Notes under the pieces: generated by a model | Databases searched by the model: none | What the model saw: the letters and a program-made list of their open reading frames with translations, nothing else | Told to the model about the DNA's origin: nothing | In this document: piece after piece, positions 1 to 10,466 of the stretch | Layout of the letters: the number at the start of each line of letters is the position of its first letter | Numbering within the stretch: the stretch's first letter is position 1 | Assembly (NCBI RefSeq): GCF_008329965.1 | Contig: NZ_CP036150.1 | Coordinates: forward strand, 558,001-622,000 | Length of the DNA stretch: 64,000 nucleotides | Direction: 5' to 3' | DNA from: Oceanispirochaeta crateris | GTDB lineage: Bacteria; Spirochaetota; Spirochaetia; DSM-2461 | Made by a program: the position numbers and the translations under genes

Positions 1-45
<45 letters not shown>

Positions 46-270
46 CGAGAAAGGTATTAAGTCTTGTGTTTTGTACTCACAAGCAGTTAGTCATCATTTT
101 CACGAGTGATGCTCGTATGAATCAGTGTTGCGTTCACGGCCTTGGTCAGTGGTACGCAACATGCTTGGCCCTCGTTAAATACTTCTAATTTCCCTAATAA
201 CAAAATAGTTTTTGCTGTTTTTGTTGTGCAAAAGTTCTTATCGGCAGGTATTGAATTCTAATTTCCTAAA

Positions 271-342
271 TGGGGTATAGCTCAGCTGGCTAGAGCACTA
301 GATTTGCATTCTAGGGTCAGGGGTTCGAATCCCTTACCTCCA
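271..342 (+). tRNA. tRNA-Ala (anticodon TGC) in the rRNA spacer
   Basis: A D-arm (GCTC/GAGC), an anticodon arm CTAGA-TTTGCAT-TCTAG with anticodon TGC, and a TTCGAAT T-loop are present. The acceptor strands GGGGTA and TACCTC pair and place the alanine identity pair G3:U70. The fold is imperfect: if the T-stem takes both Ts after CCC, the acceptor register slips, so one C appears to be missing from the T-stem 3' side, and position 1 is T rather than G. This could be a real lesion or a homopolymer read error. CCA is not encoded after the discriminator A. An Ala tRNA in this spacer is normal for bacteria. Confidence 0.9.
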
Positions 343-370
343 TAAACAATTCCAATAAAATTGTTGAAGT

Positions 371-380
371 TGTTCTTTAA
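371..380 (+). promoter_or_regulatory. boxA-like antitermination site before 23S
   Basis: TGTTCTTTAA lies between the tRNA and 23S and resembles the rrn boxA consensus TGCTCTTTAACA, which binds NusB-S10 during rRNA antitermination. The assignment rests on sequence similarity and position only. Confidence 0.4.
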
Positions 381-413
381 TATAGATAATAGCGAAGGGA
401 TAAATAATAATAT

Positions 414-3350
<2,937 letters not shown>

Positions 3351-3398
3351 ATTATTATTTATCTCTAAGTTATATATAGCTGTGAGCGATCACAGTGA

Positions 3399-3507
3399 TC
3401 CGGTGATTTTAGCATTGAGGTTATACCCGTTCCCATCCCGAACACGGAAGTCAAGCTCAATCGCGCCGATGGTACTGCTACGGTGGGAGAGTAGGTCGTC
3501 GCCGGTT
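3399..3507 (+). rRNA. rrf: 5S rRNA
   Basis: It contains the conserved CCCGTTCCCATCCCGAACACGG core, and the ends CCGGTGA and TCGCCGG pair to form helix I. It lies about 50 nt after 23S. The exact termini are uncertain by one or two bases. Confidence 0.95.
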
Positions 3508-3515
3508 TAAACTTC

Positions 3516-3548
3516 AAAGCCCCAGTCTTAGGACTGGGGCTTTTTTTT
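3516..3548 (+). terminator. Intrinsic terminator of the rrn operon
   Basis: A perfect 12-bp GC-rich stem (AAAGCCCCAGTC / GACTGGGGCTTT) with a 4-nt TTAG loop runs into eight Ts. It sits directly after 5S. Confidence 0.93.
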
Positions 3549-3605
3549 GTCTTGTTCCTATGAAAAAGAGCATGTGATGGCTAAATTTCCTGAAAATTCA
3601 TAAAA

Positions 3606-3635
3606 TTGCATATATTATAAAATAAGTATTATAAT
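3606..3635 (+). promoter_or_regulatory. Sigma-70-type promoter for the lipoprotein gene at 3660
   Basis: TTGCAT (3606-3611), an 18-nt spacer and a perfect TATAAT (3630-3635) lie 24 nt before the ATG. A GGGAGGAA ribosome site is between them, so this gene has an ordinary short leader. Confidence 0.6.
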
Positions 3636-3659
3636 TAATGCTGTGAATGGGAGGAAATT

Positions 3660-4577
3660 ATGAAAAAGTCACATCAGTTCCATGGTGCTACCCTGTGTGT
3701 TGTTGTACTTCTGAGTATGGTTTTAGCCTGCAGTGAGCCTAGCAGCTCATCATCAGGGGTAGATAGTGTTGATTTAGCCACTTTGCATACTTCGGTTGGA
3801 ATCTCTGATATCGAATCTCTTGTAGACACGGATATACCGGGATCTATATCAAAGTCTGACTTGCTTAATCTGGTTTTGGATGCCATGGAAATCCTTATGG
3901 ATAATATGGATGAATCCGATTGGGACGCCGAAAGCGACGATGGAGTCAATTATAGCAGCACTCCTTCTAATCTTTTTTCATCAGATGATATTCCTGAAAA
4001 ATTTACTATATCCGGTAGTTTTGATAATGTGTCTCCTCTGGTAAATATGTTTGTCAATGCCGAGGGAGAAGCAGATGTGACTATCAGGTTTTCAAATGAG
4101 AACCTATCCCGTTTGATCGCTGAAGTTTCCCTATCTGATATAGATATTGAAATACCAGCTCTGTTGCCAACTCAATATTCTAGCATTACAACTGAGGTTT
4201 CAGGGGGTCGCATTATAGCAGCAGCCAACGCTAACTTTGACCTCTCTACTTCCTTTGAGTTCAGCGGTGATGAATCTGAACTGTCTGCCATTCAGGCGGC
4301 TCTTGCCCTATCCATTCGTATGCAAGCTGCCTTATCTTTCACAAATCCAAATGATTATGATGGAAATGTTGTTTTAACTTTTTCCTATGATGAAGAGGCT
4401 AACATCGATTTAAGCGAGGATATGGTGGATGATGAGACTGCAGACAGCTACCTTGATGATACGCTTGGTAACGGCACATTTACGCTGTCTATTGCCGTTT
4501 ACGATTCCAATGGGGACCTTTCTTTTACTGTTAACTATTCAATTTCTGATTTAATAGATTGGGCTTTAGAAGTATAA
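3660..4577 (+). CDS. Putative lipoprotein of unknown function
   Basis: The 305-aa product has a lipoprotein signal peptide: basic MKKSHQ start, hydrophobic stretch, then lipobox VLAC with Cys at about residue 24, followed by a Ser-rich linker. It should be exported and lipid-anchored. The mature part is acidic and rich in Ser, Asp and Ile, with many alternating hydrophobic residues suggesting beta structure. I do not recognise a domain. The start is supported by GGGAGGAAATT just upstream. It is a single-gene unit between the rrn terminator and gap, with its own promoter at 3606. Confidence 0.8.
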   Translation: MKKSHQFHGATLCVVVLLSMVLACSEPSSSSSGVDSVDLATLHTSVGISDIESLVDTDIPGSISKSDLLNLVLDAMEILMDNMDESDWDAESDDGVNYSSTPSNLFSSDDIPEKFTISGSFDNVSPLVNMFVNAEGEADVTIRFSNENLSRLIAEVSLSDIDIEIPALLPTQYSSITTEVSGGRIIAAANANFDLSTSFEFSGDESELSAIQAALALSIRMQAALSFTNPNDYDGNVVLTFSYDEEANIDLSEDMVDDETADSYLDDTLGNGTFTLSIAVYDSNGDLSFTVNYSISDLIDWALEV

Positions 4578-4592
4578 AGCAGATGAAATAGG

Positions 4593-4620
4593 GGCCTTTT
4601 TCTCTTGAGGAAAGGCCTTT
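4593..4620 (+). terminator. Possible weak terminator after the lipoprotein gene
   Basis: GGCCTTT and AAAGGCC form a 7-bp stem with an 11-nt loop. The short T tract after the stem makes it a weak candidate. Confidence 0.45.
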
Positions 4621-4831
4621 GATTGAAACAGAACTCTCTGCCTCAATCCTATTCAGTCGGGAATGTCCTGATAAGCCTTTGGCTTTGACTTAGAACAATC
4701 TGAAGGTTTATCCTGGCTGCAAATGGGTTCCTTCCCATAGCATATATTCTATAGGAATTGTCATTTTGATTTTCAGTGTATTAAATTCAATAAATTCTTA
4801 TCAAAAGACTCTATTTAACAGCTCCAGTTCC

Positions 4832-4860
4832 TTGTAAAAAAACATGTATATCACTATAAT
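4832..4860 (+). promoter_or_regulatory. Promoter of gap
   Basis: TTGTAA (4832-4837), a 17-nt spacer and a perfect TATAAT (4855-4860) lie about 40 nt before the gap start. A CTGGAGGATC ribosome site follows, giving a classical leader. Confidence 0.65.
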
Positions 4861-4901
4861 TTTGACATATTTAAACTTACACAAACCGCTGGAGGATCAG
4901 T

Positions 4902-5930
4902 ATGGCTAAAATTAGAGTTGGATTTAATGGTATGGGAAGAATTGGGAAAAATGTAATGAGAGTCATTACTTCCCAGTTCAATGATCAGATTGAAATTGTT
5001 GCTGGAAACGACTTGGTGTCTGCAAAAGAAATTGCAGCCGCTCTTCCTAAAGATTCCATTCATGGAAAATTCCCTGTAGACGTACAATTGATAAGTGACA
5101 ATGTTATCAAGATTGGTAACCACGAAGTCACCGTTTATGCTGAAAAAGACGCCAATAACATTCCTTGGGGAAAACACAATGTAGACGTTGTTCTCGAATG
5201 TACTGGTTTCTACCTGGCTACAGATAAGGCTCAGGCTCATATCAATGCAGGAGCCAAAAAGGTTATTATTTCTGCCCCTTGTAAAGATGACACAAAAACA
5301 GTTGTTATTGGTGTAAACCACAAGTCTCTGACATCTGATGACAAGATCATTTCCAATGCCTCTTGTACAACAAACTGTCTTGCTCCTTTGACTAAAGCCG
5401 TAGATGATTCTTTTAAAGTAATTACTGGTCTTATGTGTACCACACATGCTGCAACTGCTACTCAGAGAGTACAGGACTTCTTTGGTGGTGGTAAAAACAG
5501 AGCGACTGGAAACAACATCATTCCTGCATCAACCGGTGCTGCTATTGCTGTTGGTAAGGTTCTTCCTCACCTCAATGGTAAACTCAATGGTACTGCTTTG
5601 AGAGTTCCTACTGATACAGGTTCTGTTGTTGAAGTTGTTTACCTGATTGAAGGAAAACATACAGTTGATGAAATCAACAAAAAAGTTCTCGAAAGCGCTA
5701 AAAAAATCAATGACAGCTCTTTGATGGGTAAAGTTCTTGATGTAAGTGACTACTATGAATGTTCCAGAGACTGTGTTGGCGAATCATGGAGTTCCATGTA
5801 TATCCCCGGTAATACACAGGTCACAGATGCTGGTGAAAACACATTAGTGAAGATGACTTCTTTCTATGATAATGAAATGGGTTACTCTACAAGAATGGCT
5901 GAGCTTGCTCAGATTTTCGCAGCTCTCTAA
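4902..5930 (+). CDS. gap: Type I glyceraldehyde-3-phosphate dehydrogenase
   Basis: This glycolytic enzyme oxidises glyceraldehyde-3-phosphate to 1,3-bisphosphoglycerate in the cytoplasm with NAD. The 342-aa length is normal. The Rossmann start VGFNGMGRIGKN is followed by Asp37 in GND, which suits NAD specificity. The SNASCTTNC motif carries catalytic Cys155 and the TTHAATATQ segment carries His182. The sugar-phosphate region ASTGAA and the C-terminal YDNEMGYS are also present. The start has a strong GGAGG site. The gene is monocistronic with its own promoter and terminator, and its codon use (AAA, GTT, ACT rich) looks like that of a highly expressed gene. Confidence 0.97.
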   Translation: MAKIRVGFNGMGRIGKNVMRVITSQFNDQIEIVAGNDLVSAKEIAAALPKDSIHGKFPVDVQLISDNVIKIGNHEVTVYAEKDANNIPWGKHNVDVVLECTGFYLATDKAQAHINAGAKKVIISAPCKDDTKTVVIGVNHKSLTSDDKIISNASCTTNCLAPLTKAVDDSFKVITGLMCTTHAATATQRVQDFFGGGKNRATGNNIIPASTGAAIAVGKVLPHLNGKLNGTALRVPTDTGSVVEVVYLIEGKHTVDEINKKVLESAKKINDSSLMGKVLDVSDYYECSRDCVGESWSSMYIPGNTQVTDAGENTLVKMTSFYDNEMGYSTRMAELAQIFAAL

Positions 5931-5950
5931 GATTTATTCTTTCAAATCAT

Positions 5951-5980
5951 ACCGTTCGGGAAACCGAACGGTTTTTTTTT
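5951..5980 (+). terminator. Intrinsic terminator of gap
   Basis: ACCGTTCGG and CCGAACGGT form a 9-bp perfect stem with a GAAA tetraloop, followed by a long T run. Confidence 0.93.
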
Positions 5981-6039
5981 CTTGAATATTGTCGTTCCTT
6001 TGATTATTTTCGAATTCAATGATGAAGCGGGAGGAACGA

Positions 6040-6372
6040 GTGACTGATTTAAAGGATATGCAAGAGATACAAGATTTAATGTCTTCCGATGGTTTCCATC
6101 TTTTCTATTTATCCCGTCCGGCCTGTGGGGTTTGTACGGCTGTTAAAGAAAAAGTGTTAGTCTTACTCGAAGATTTTCCCCATATTGATTCCTACTATGT
6201 TAATCTGGATTTAGTTCCCGAAGCAGCAGGACAATTCTCCATTTTTACCATTCCCGCCATACTCTTATATGTCAATGGGAGTGAATACGTTAGAGAAGCA
6301 AGGTATTTGTCTATTACAGATTTGGAGCACCAGATCAGAAGACCCTACGAACTGGCTTTTAATCCTTCTTAA
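6040..6372 (+). CDS. Thioredoxin-fold protein
   Basis: The 110-aa protein has a CGVC redox motif at residues 29-32, preceded by the beta strand FHLFYLSRPA, and a cis-proline motif IFTIPAILLY further on, as in thioredoxins. It is probably a cytoplasmic thiol-disulfide exchange or thioredoxin-like protein; its partner is unknown. I chose the GTG at 6040 because GGGAGG lies 5 nt upstream; an in-frame ATG at 6019 lies upstream of that ribosome site. Its 3' end overlaps the convergent permease gene by 4 nt, the two stop codons sharing TTAA. Confidence 0.82.
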   Translation: MTDLKDMQEIQDLMSSDGFHLFYLSRPACGVCTAVKEKVLVLLEDFPHIDSYYVNLDLVPEAAGQFSIFTIPAILLYVNGSEYVREARYLSITDLEHQIRRPYELAFNPS

Positions 6373-7148
6373 AATCGATTCACAATATTGTATAAGCAGA
6401 TGAATATGATGAGGATCATAACAGTCATAAACAGCTTATCCACTCCCTTATGAGTCATCCTGTTTGAAAGTGCGGAACCTGTGAGGCCTCCGCTAATTCC
6501 TCCGGTTATCATGAGCAGCAGAATCAAGGTGTTGAATTCGGGTATGAGCCCGCTGGCGGCAGTGAAGACCAGGCTGGCAATCTGTGAAAAAAATATGATA
6601 TAGATAGAGTTTAATGCGGCGGTCTTGCTGTCCATGGAAAAGAAATAGTAGAGAACAGCGAGGTTGATGGGTCCTCCTCCTATCCCCAGAAACGATGCCA
6701 GACTTCCCAGGAAGAAACCCACAAGAAGTGTGAAAGGAATATCTTCTCTATGCCTGGGTGAAATCCTTTCTTTGTATATGGTGAAGAATAGTACAGAGAG
6801 GGTCAGGAGAAATAAGAGTGACGATTGGCTTATGCCGATGATACGATCGTCTCCAAATCCAGTTCTTATCATATCAAATATCTGTTTGCCAGCCAGTCCT
6901 CCGATAATCCCTCCTAAAGCAAGAAGTGTGGCTGTTTTTTTATTCAGTGTTACCTTGGAGTGACGACTCTTGATCAGTGTCACCGTGGTCATGGATAGGA
7001 CGGTACATCCGGAGAGGAAGCTGATGGTCGCCACGGAAAAAACAGAGATTGTATCCAAAACTGGTTTTATAATGACTCCTCCGCCTATTCCGCTAATGGC
7101 ACCGACAATGGAGGCACCAAAACTGACAATGAGATAGATAAATGACAT
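6369..7148 (-). CDS. TauE/SafE-type membrane permease
   Basis: The 259-aa protein is a string of hydrophobic helices with two similar halves. Each half starts with a Gly-rich motif (ISGIGGGVIIKP near residue 19 and SFLGIGGGPINLA near residue 157), typical of the TauE/SafE (DUF81) family of sulfite or organosulfonate exporters. The substrate cannot be told from sequence. It is the last gene of a minus-strand operon; a GGAG site lies about 9 nt before ATG. It is convergent with the thioredoxin-like gene. Confidence 0.88.
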   Translation of the reverse strand: MSFIYLIVSFGASIVGAISGIGGGVIIKPVLDTISVFSVATISFLSGCTVLSMTTVTLIKSRHSKVTLNKKTATLLALGGIIGGLAGKQIFDMIRTGFGDDRIIGISQSSLLFLLTLSVLFFTIYKERISPRHREDIPFTLLVGFFLGSLASFLGIGGGPINLAVLYYFFSMDSKTAALNSIYIIFFSQIASLVFTAASGLIPEFNTLILLLMITGGISGGLTGSALSNRMTHKGVDKLFMTVMILIIFICLYNIVNRF

Positions 7149-7171
7149 AATTTTTAACTCCAGATATTTTT

Positions 7172-8011
7172 TTATGACTGAGGCAGGATGATTACGACCC
7201 GCCCCTGTCTCAACAGATCACGGTTGTGTTCCGAAGAAATTAGTTTTTTGACAACATCATCAGGTAGAATCAGATCGGTTCTGTTTTTACCATAAACTTT
7301 ATAAGCCATTGTCCTTAATGGATACATTCCAATTCTATCGGCTACCTTGGTTAGATCGTATGAATAGCTATATCCGGCATTACCCCATTGTTTCAGGGCT
7401 GAAGGGTCTGTCATTTCCGCACTATGAATCAGATTCATGGAAGAATCATACAGTCTGGGAAAGAGACAGGGATTTAATAGAACCTGCTGTTCCACATTTC
7501 CCTGGTAAGGTAGTTCTTCTCCGGCATAGATGATGATGCCGGAGAAGTCCTCGTTTGCCGTATATAGGGGTGTTATGGGTGAGGGGAATGGTTCGGTATG
7601 CTTGATGATCAGATCGGCAAGATGTGGAAAAATGGAAAGGTTGTAGCGTACAGTCAGATATTTTCTGTCACCAGTTGCCGTAGTAAATACTTTTTCCATT
7701 TTTTGAGAGAGGTTCTCCAGCTGCCTAAGAAGAACAGGGTCCTGGGCAACAAGAGTTGAAATGGTGTGAGTTGAATCCACTCTCATTTTTTTTAGAACCT
7801 CTCCCGTTACAACAGGAGTCTCTCTTATGATGTACTGTTCGGTTTTATACCGCCCTGTGGGTTGATTGGGTTCTTCTTCAATGGGTGCTGTAATATCCAG
7901 TTGAAATTGTGAGGATGACCAGTCCATTTGACTTTCAATCATTAGTTCTGACTGTGCCATTAAAAAGGATATATTGAAAATCAGAAAGATGGTTATTGCA
8001 AAGGGTTTCAT
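7172..8011 (-). CDS. Exported protein of unknown function
   Basis: The 279-aa product begins with a clear signal peptide (MKPFAITIFLIF..., cleavage probably after LMAQ). The C-terminal third (about 155-279) has the pattern SGIIIYAGEELP, then NPCLFPRLYD, RIGMYPLRTMAYKVYG and RQGRVVIILP. This resembles a periplasmic domain seen in LPP20/FlgT-like envelope proteins, where a similar G-[hydrophobic]-DA-G-L ... P-.I-D ... VVIV order occurs. That comparison is from memory and is only suggestive. It follows the transglycosylase gene by 10 nt with its GAGG site overlapping that gene's stop, so the two are probably translated together. Confidence 0.75.
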   Translation of the reverse strand: MKPFAITIFLIFNISFLMAQSELMIESQMDWSSSQFQLDITAPIEEEPNQPTGRYKTEQYIIRETPVVTGEVLKKMRVDSTHTISTLVAQDPVLLRQLENLSQKMEKVFTTATGDRKYLTVRYNLSIFPHLADLIIKHTEPFPSPITPLYTANEDFSGIIIYAGEELPYQGNVEQQVLLNPCLFPRLYDSSMNLIHSAEMTDPSALKQWGNAGYSYSYDLTKVADRIGMYPLRTMAYKVYGKNRTDLILPDDVVKKLISSEHNRDLLRQGRVVIILPQS

Positions 8012-8021
8012 TGTAAATACC

Positions 8022-9347
8022 TCATTCGTTCAGTTCCGGAACATTCAAAACCATACCGGGCATAATGACTGCATTCAAGGGCATTTTATTCCCTAAGGCC
8101 AGTTCTTCTGGACTGGTATTGAATCGACGTGATATACCCCAAAGGGAATCACCCGTAATAACAGTATAACGTCCACTCCATTGCTCTGTCACTGAGGAAT
8201 CGACAATCCCAGCTCGATCTGGAATATCGTTGTGAACCAAGGGAATGAGCAGTACTTGGCCAATCCTTAAATTCCGGCTACTCACTCCGGGATTGAAATC
8301 ATAGATCATATTGACTGGTATTCTATACCACTCGGCCAGTTCCGATAGGGTATCCCCTGACTGTATACTGTACCGTTTAAACTCGAGGAGGTCACTTTCT
8401 TCTTCCAAAATGGCCTGTATTTTACTTCCGTACCGTACGGGGACTTTCAGTTTATATCCGCTGGATGCCGGGGGAGTTACCAGATAGTTTAGTTCTCCGT
8501 GTGCCTGGAGGAGCAGAGATTCATCAATGCCCGCTTTTGTTGCAATCCTGCGAATGTCAACGCTCTTATCGAGATCAATACGTTCCCATTTCATATTTGA
8601 TTGCCAGAGGAGGGGGAGGTTATGAGCTCCCTTACTATTACTAAGAAGAACTACCGCCGCCAGTTTAGGAATATAATTGGATGTCTCACGGGGGAGAAGT
8701 CCCCGGTCAATAAGCTCCCAGTAATCGTTGATTCCTGAAGATGCTATGGTCCTTCTTACCTTGTTCAGTCCGCAATTATAGGCCGCCAAAGCGAGGTTCC
8801 AGTCGCCTGTGACATTGTAGTTGTATTGTAGTTTGTCCAGTGCCGCCTCTGTGGATTTCCAGAAATCTCTGCGGTCATCCTGCCAGGCGTCAACGGTTAT
8901 ATCATAGGGATCTATACTATTCATCATGAATTGCCAGAGCCCTGCCGCCCCAGATCTGGACAAGGCATCTACCCGGAATGCCGATTCAATGACGGGCAGA
9001 TACAGGAGTTCGGGTGGCATATTTTTTTCTTCCAAAACGCTGGCAATGAAAGGAATAAAGGGTTCGGCCCTGTTTAAACAGCGCTGCAGATATTCCAGTC
9101 CATCTCCCTGAGAAAAATACTGGAGGTATTCATCGATTTTTGGATGATCTGGAAGACTTCCCGTCCAGGTTTTACTACTGATGTGTTGATCATTCTGGTT
9201 GAAATTTGAATAGGCAGGGACAGGAGGTCTATGGTCTGATCGCGTCGGCAGTCCTGTGCCTTCTCGGGCAAACAAAGGAAAAGAGGTGAAACACAGCAAA
9301 GCTGCTGCTAAAGTTTGTCTCCGAAATAAATACCAGCCCATTCCCAT
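8022..9347 (-). CDS. LysM-containing lytic murein transglycosylase (MltD-like)
   Basis: The 441-aa protein would be exported (hydrophobic LAAALLCFTSFPLFA, residues 13-27) and cleave peptidoglycan glycan strands. The SLT domain spans about 105-260 with the ESAF motif (catalytic Glu121), SGAAGLWQF and the AAYNCG block. Two LysM peptidoglycan-binding repeats follow (about 335-380 starting SIQSGDTLSEL, and about 390-437 starting VITGDSLWGIS). This order is that of MltD. The start overlaps the upstream lipoprotein gene by 40 nt, implying translational coupling. Confidence 0.93.
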   Translation of the reverse strand: MGMGWYLFRRQTLAAALLCFTSFPLFAREGTGLPTRSDHRPPVPAYSNFNQNDQHISSKTWTGSLPDHPKIDEYLQYFSQGDGLEYLQRCLNRAEPFIPFIASVLEEKNMPPELLYLPVIESAFRVDALSRSGAAGLWQFMMNSIDPYDITVDAWQDDRRDFWKSTEAALDKLQYNYNVTGDWNLALAAYNCGLNKVRRTIASSGINDYWELIDRGLLPRETSNYIPKLAAVVLLSNSKGAHNLPLLWQSNMKWERIDLDKSVDIRRIATKAGIDESLLLQAHGELNYLVTPPASSGYKLKVPVRYGSKIQAILEEESDLLEFKRYSIQSGDTLSELAEWYRIPVNMIYDFNPGVSSRNLRIGQVLLIPLVHNDIPDRAGIVDSSVTEQWSGRYTVITGDSLWGISRRFNTSPEELALGNKMPLNAVIMPGMVLNVPELNE

Positions 9348-10348
9348 CTTCTATTAATCTCCGGATCTATAGGATAATTGATGCGGTTAAAGTAGAGGTA
9401 CCATATTTTGATTCTGTAGGACCATCCGCCTGTTCTCAGTAGCGCTTCGTTGTCATTGGAATCATCTTCCAGATTTCTATTATACCAAACTGATGACTTA
9501 AGGAAATACGCCAGCTCCATAGGAATTTCGGTAAATGGATCATAGCGGTCCTGTCCCCAGCTCATCATGAAAAAATCTACTGCTCTATACAGGTTTAATC
9601 GGCTACCATTCCGTGTCCGGATAGCATATTTTATGGAATTCACCAGACTATCTAAAGACTCTCTTGTCCATTCCTTGTCTGAATAGTGGAAATTTAGATA
9701 GTGATTCACTTCATTATATACATTGGGCATACCGGCAATGCTTGTTGGAGGAGCCTCCAGAAACTTCTTATAATTTTCAATCGAGTCATCCCAGAGACCT
9801 TCGGCTTCATAGGATTTTGCCAGATTATAATAGACCTGACCCCTATCGATTTCACCAGAGAAGCGATTGATCAACTCACTGTAGTAGGCAATCTTCTTGA
9901 GTGGATTATCAGCATAATACTTGAGCAGCTTATTCAGGCTGTAATAGTGGATCGATTGACCCTTAATTATCAGATCCTCGTAGTTTTTGAGTAATCTGTT
10001 GTAGTAAATGACGGCAATATCCATGGCATCTTCTTCTTCATAGATAGTTCCTAGAAGGAGGAGATAATAGCCGTTATAACTATCTTCTGGAAATTGATAG
10101 AGATGATCGTTTAGAAAATTCTTCAGGATCTCCGATTCATTTTCCTGCCGTAAATGTGAGATTATCTGTTCCATTATGCCATAGCGATAGGTATCATCCT
10201 GATTCTCATCCAGTAGGGTCAGGAGTTCCCGGATTTCACTGTCGGTTACCTCGTTCCCTGTCTGATAGGGCAGATCTTTCTTGTCGGAACTGCAGGAACC
10301 TAAGATCATAATAAGTAGGGCAGGGATTAATATCCGAAGCTGTTTCAT
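9308..10348 (-). CDS. TPR-like lipoprotein
   Basis: The 346-aa product has signal peptide MKQLRILIPALLIMI and lipobox ILGSC, so it should be a lipid-anchored periplasmic or outer-membrane protein. The body has helical repeats (IYYNRLLKNYE, YYNLAKSYEAEGLWDDSIENYKKFLE) like tetratricopeptide repeats, which usually bind partner proteins. I chose the ATG at 10348 rather than 10438 because only that start puts the signal peptide at the N-terminus and because a promoter ends 10 nt before it. It heads the operon with the transglycosylase, so a role in envelope growth is plausible. Confidence 0.8.
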   Translation of the reverse strand: MKQLRILIPALLIMILGSCSSDKKDLPYQTGNEVTDSEIRELLTLLDENQDDTYRYGIMEQIISHLRQENESEILKNFLNDHLYQFPEDSYNGYYLLLLGTIYEEEDAMDIAVIYYNRLLKNYEDLIIKGQSIHYYSLNKLLKYYADNPLKKIAYYSELINRFSGEIDRGQVYYNLAKSYEAEGLWDDSIENYKKFLEAPPTSIAGMPNVYNEVNHYLNFHYSDKEWTRESLDSLVNSIKYAIRTRNGSRLNLYRAVDFFMMSWGQDRYDPFTEIPMELAYFLKSSVWYNRNLEDDSNDNEALLRTGGWSYRIKIWYLYFNRINYPIDPEINRRWEWAGIYFGDKL

Positions 10349-10358
10349 TCTTTGACGG

Positions 10359-10388
10359 ATTTTAGCACAGCCATCTGACCTGTGGCAA
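10359..10388 (-). promoter_or_regulatory. Promoter abutting the TPR lipoprotein start
   Basis: On the minus strand TTGCCA (10388-10383), an 18-nt spacer and an extended -10, TGC-TAAAAT (10364-10359), end 10 nt before the ATG at 10348. Transcription would start about 3 nt before the codon, giving an almost leaderless mRNA; no Shine-Dalgarno sequence is visible. Confidence 0.6.
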
Positions 10389-10453
10389 GTTCTCCGGTTC
10401 TTACTGGATTCATTATCATCGATGAAAGTGGTGATCAAATAAGAGATTCAGGA

Positions 10454-10459
10454 TAAAAT
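10454..10459 (+). promoter_or_regulatory. -10 element 7 nt before the solute-binding protein start
   Basis: TAAAAT at 10454-10459 is followed by ACAGAAT and then the ATG at 10467. No ribosome site is present. The -35 is weak (GTGATC at 10431). A leaderless transcript is likely. Confidence 0.45.
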
Positions 10460-10466
10460 ACAGAAT

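Larger units (their letters stand above)
4578..4901. other. Intergenic region before gap
   Basis: No gene is visible in these 324 bases. A terminator-like hairpin (GGCCTTTT at 4593-4600 with AAAGGCC at 4611-4617, then only three Ts) closes the lipoprotein gene. The gap promoter lies near the right end. Small hairpins such as AAGCCTTTGGCTT occur in between, with no assignable role. Confidence 0.6.

Noticed and set aside
4854-5447. 197-codon minus-strand frame opposite gap
   Set aside because: It is the antisense of a highly conserved GAPDH gene and its translation resembles no protein.
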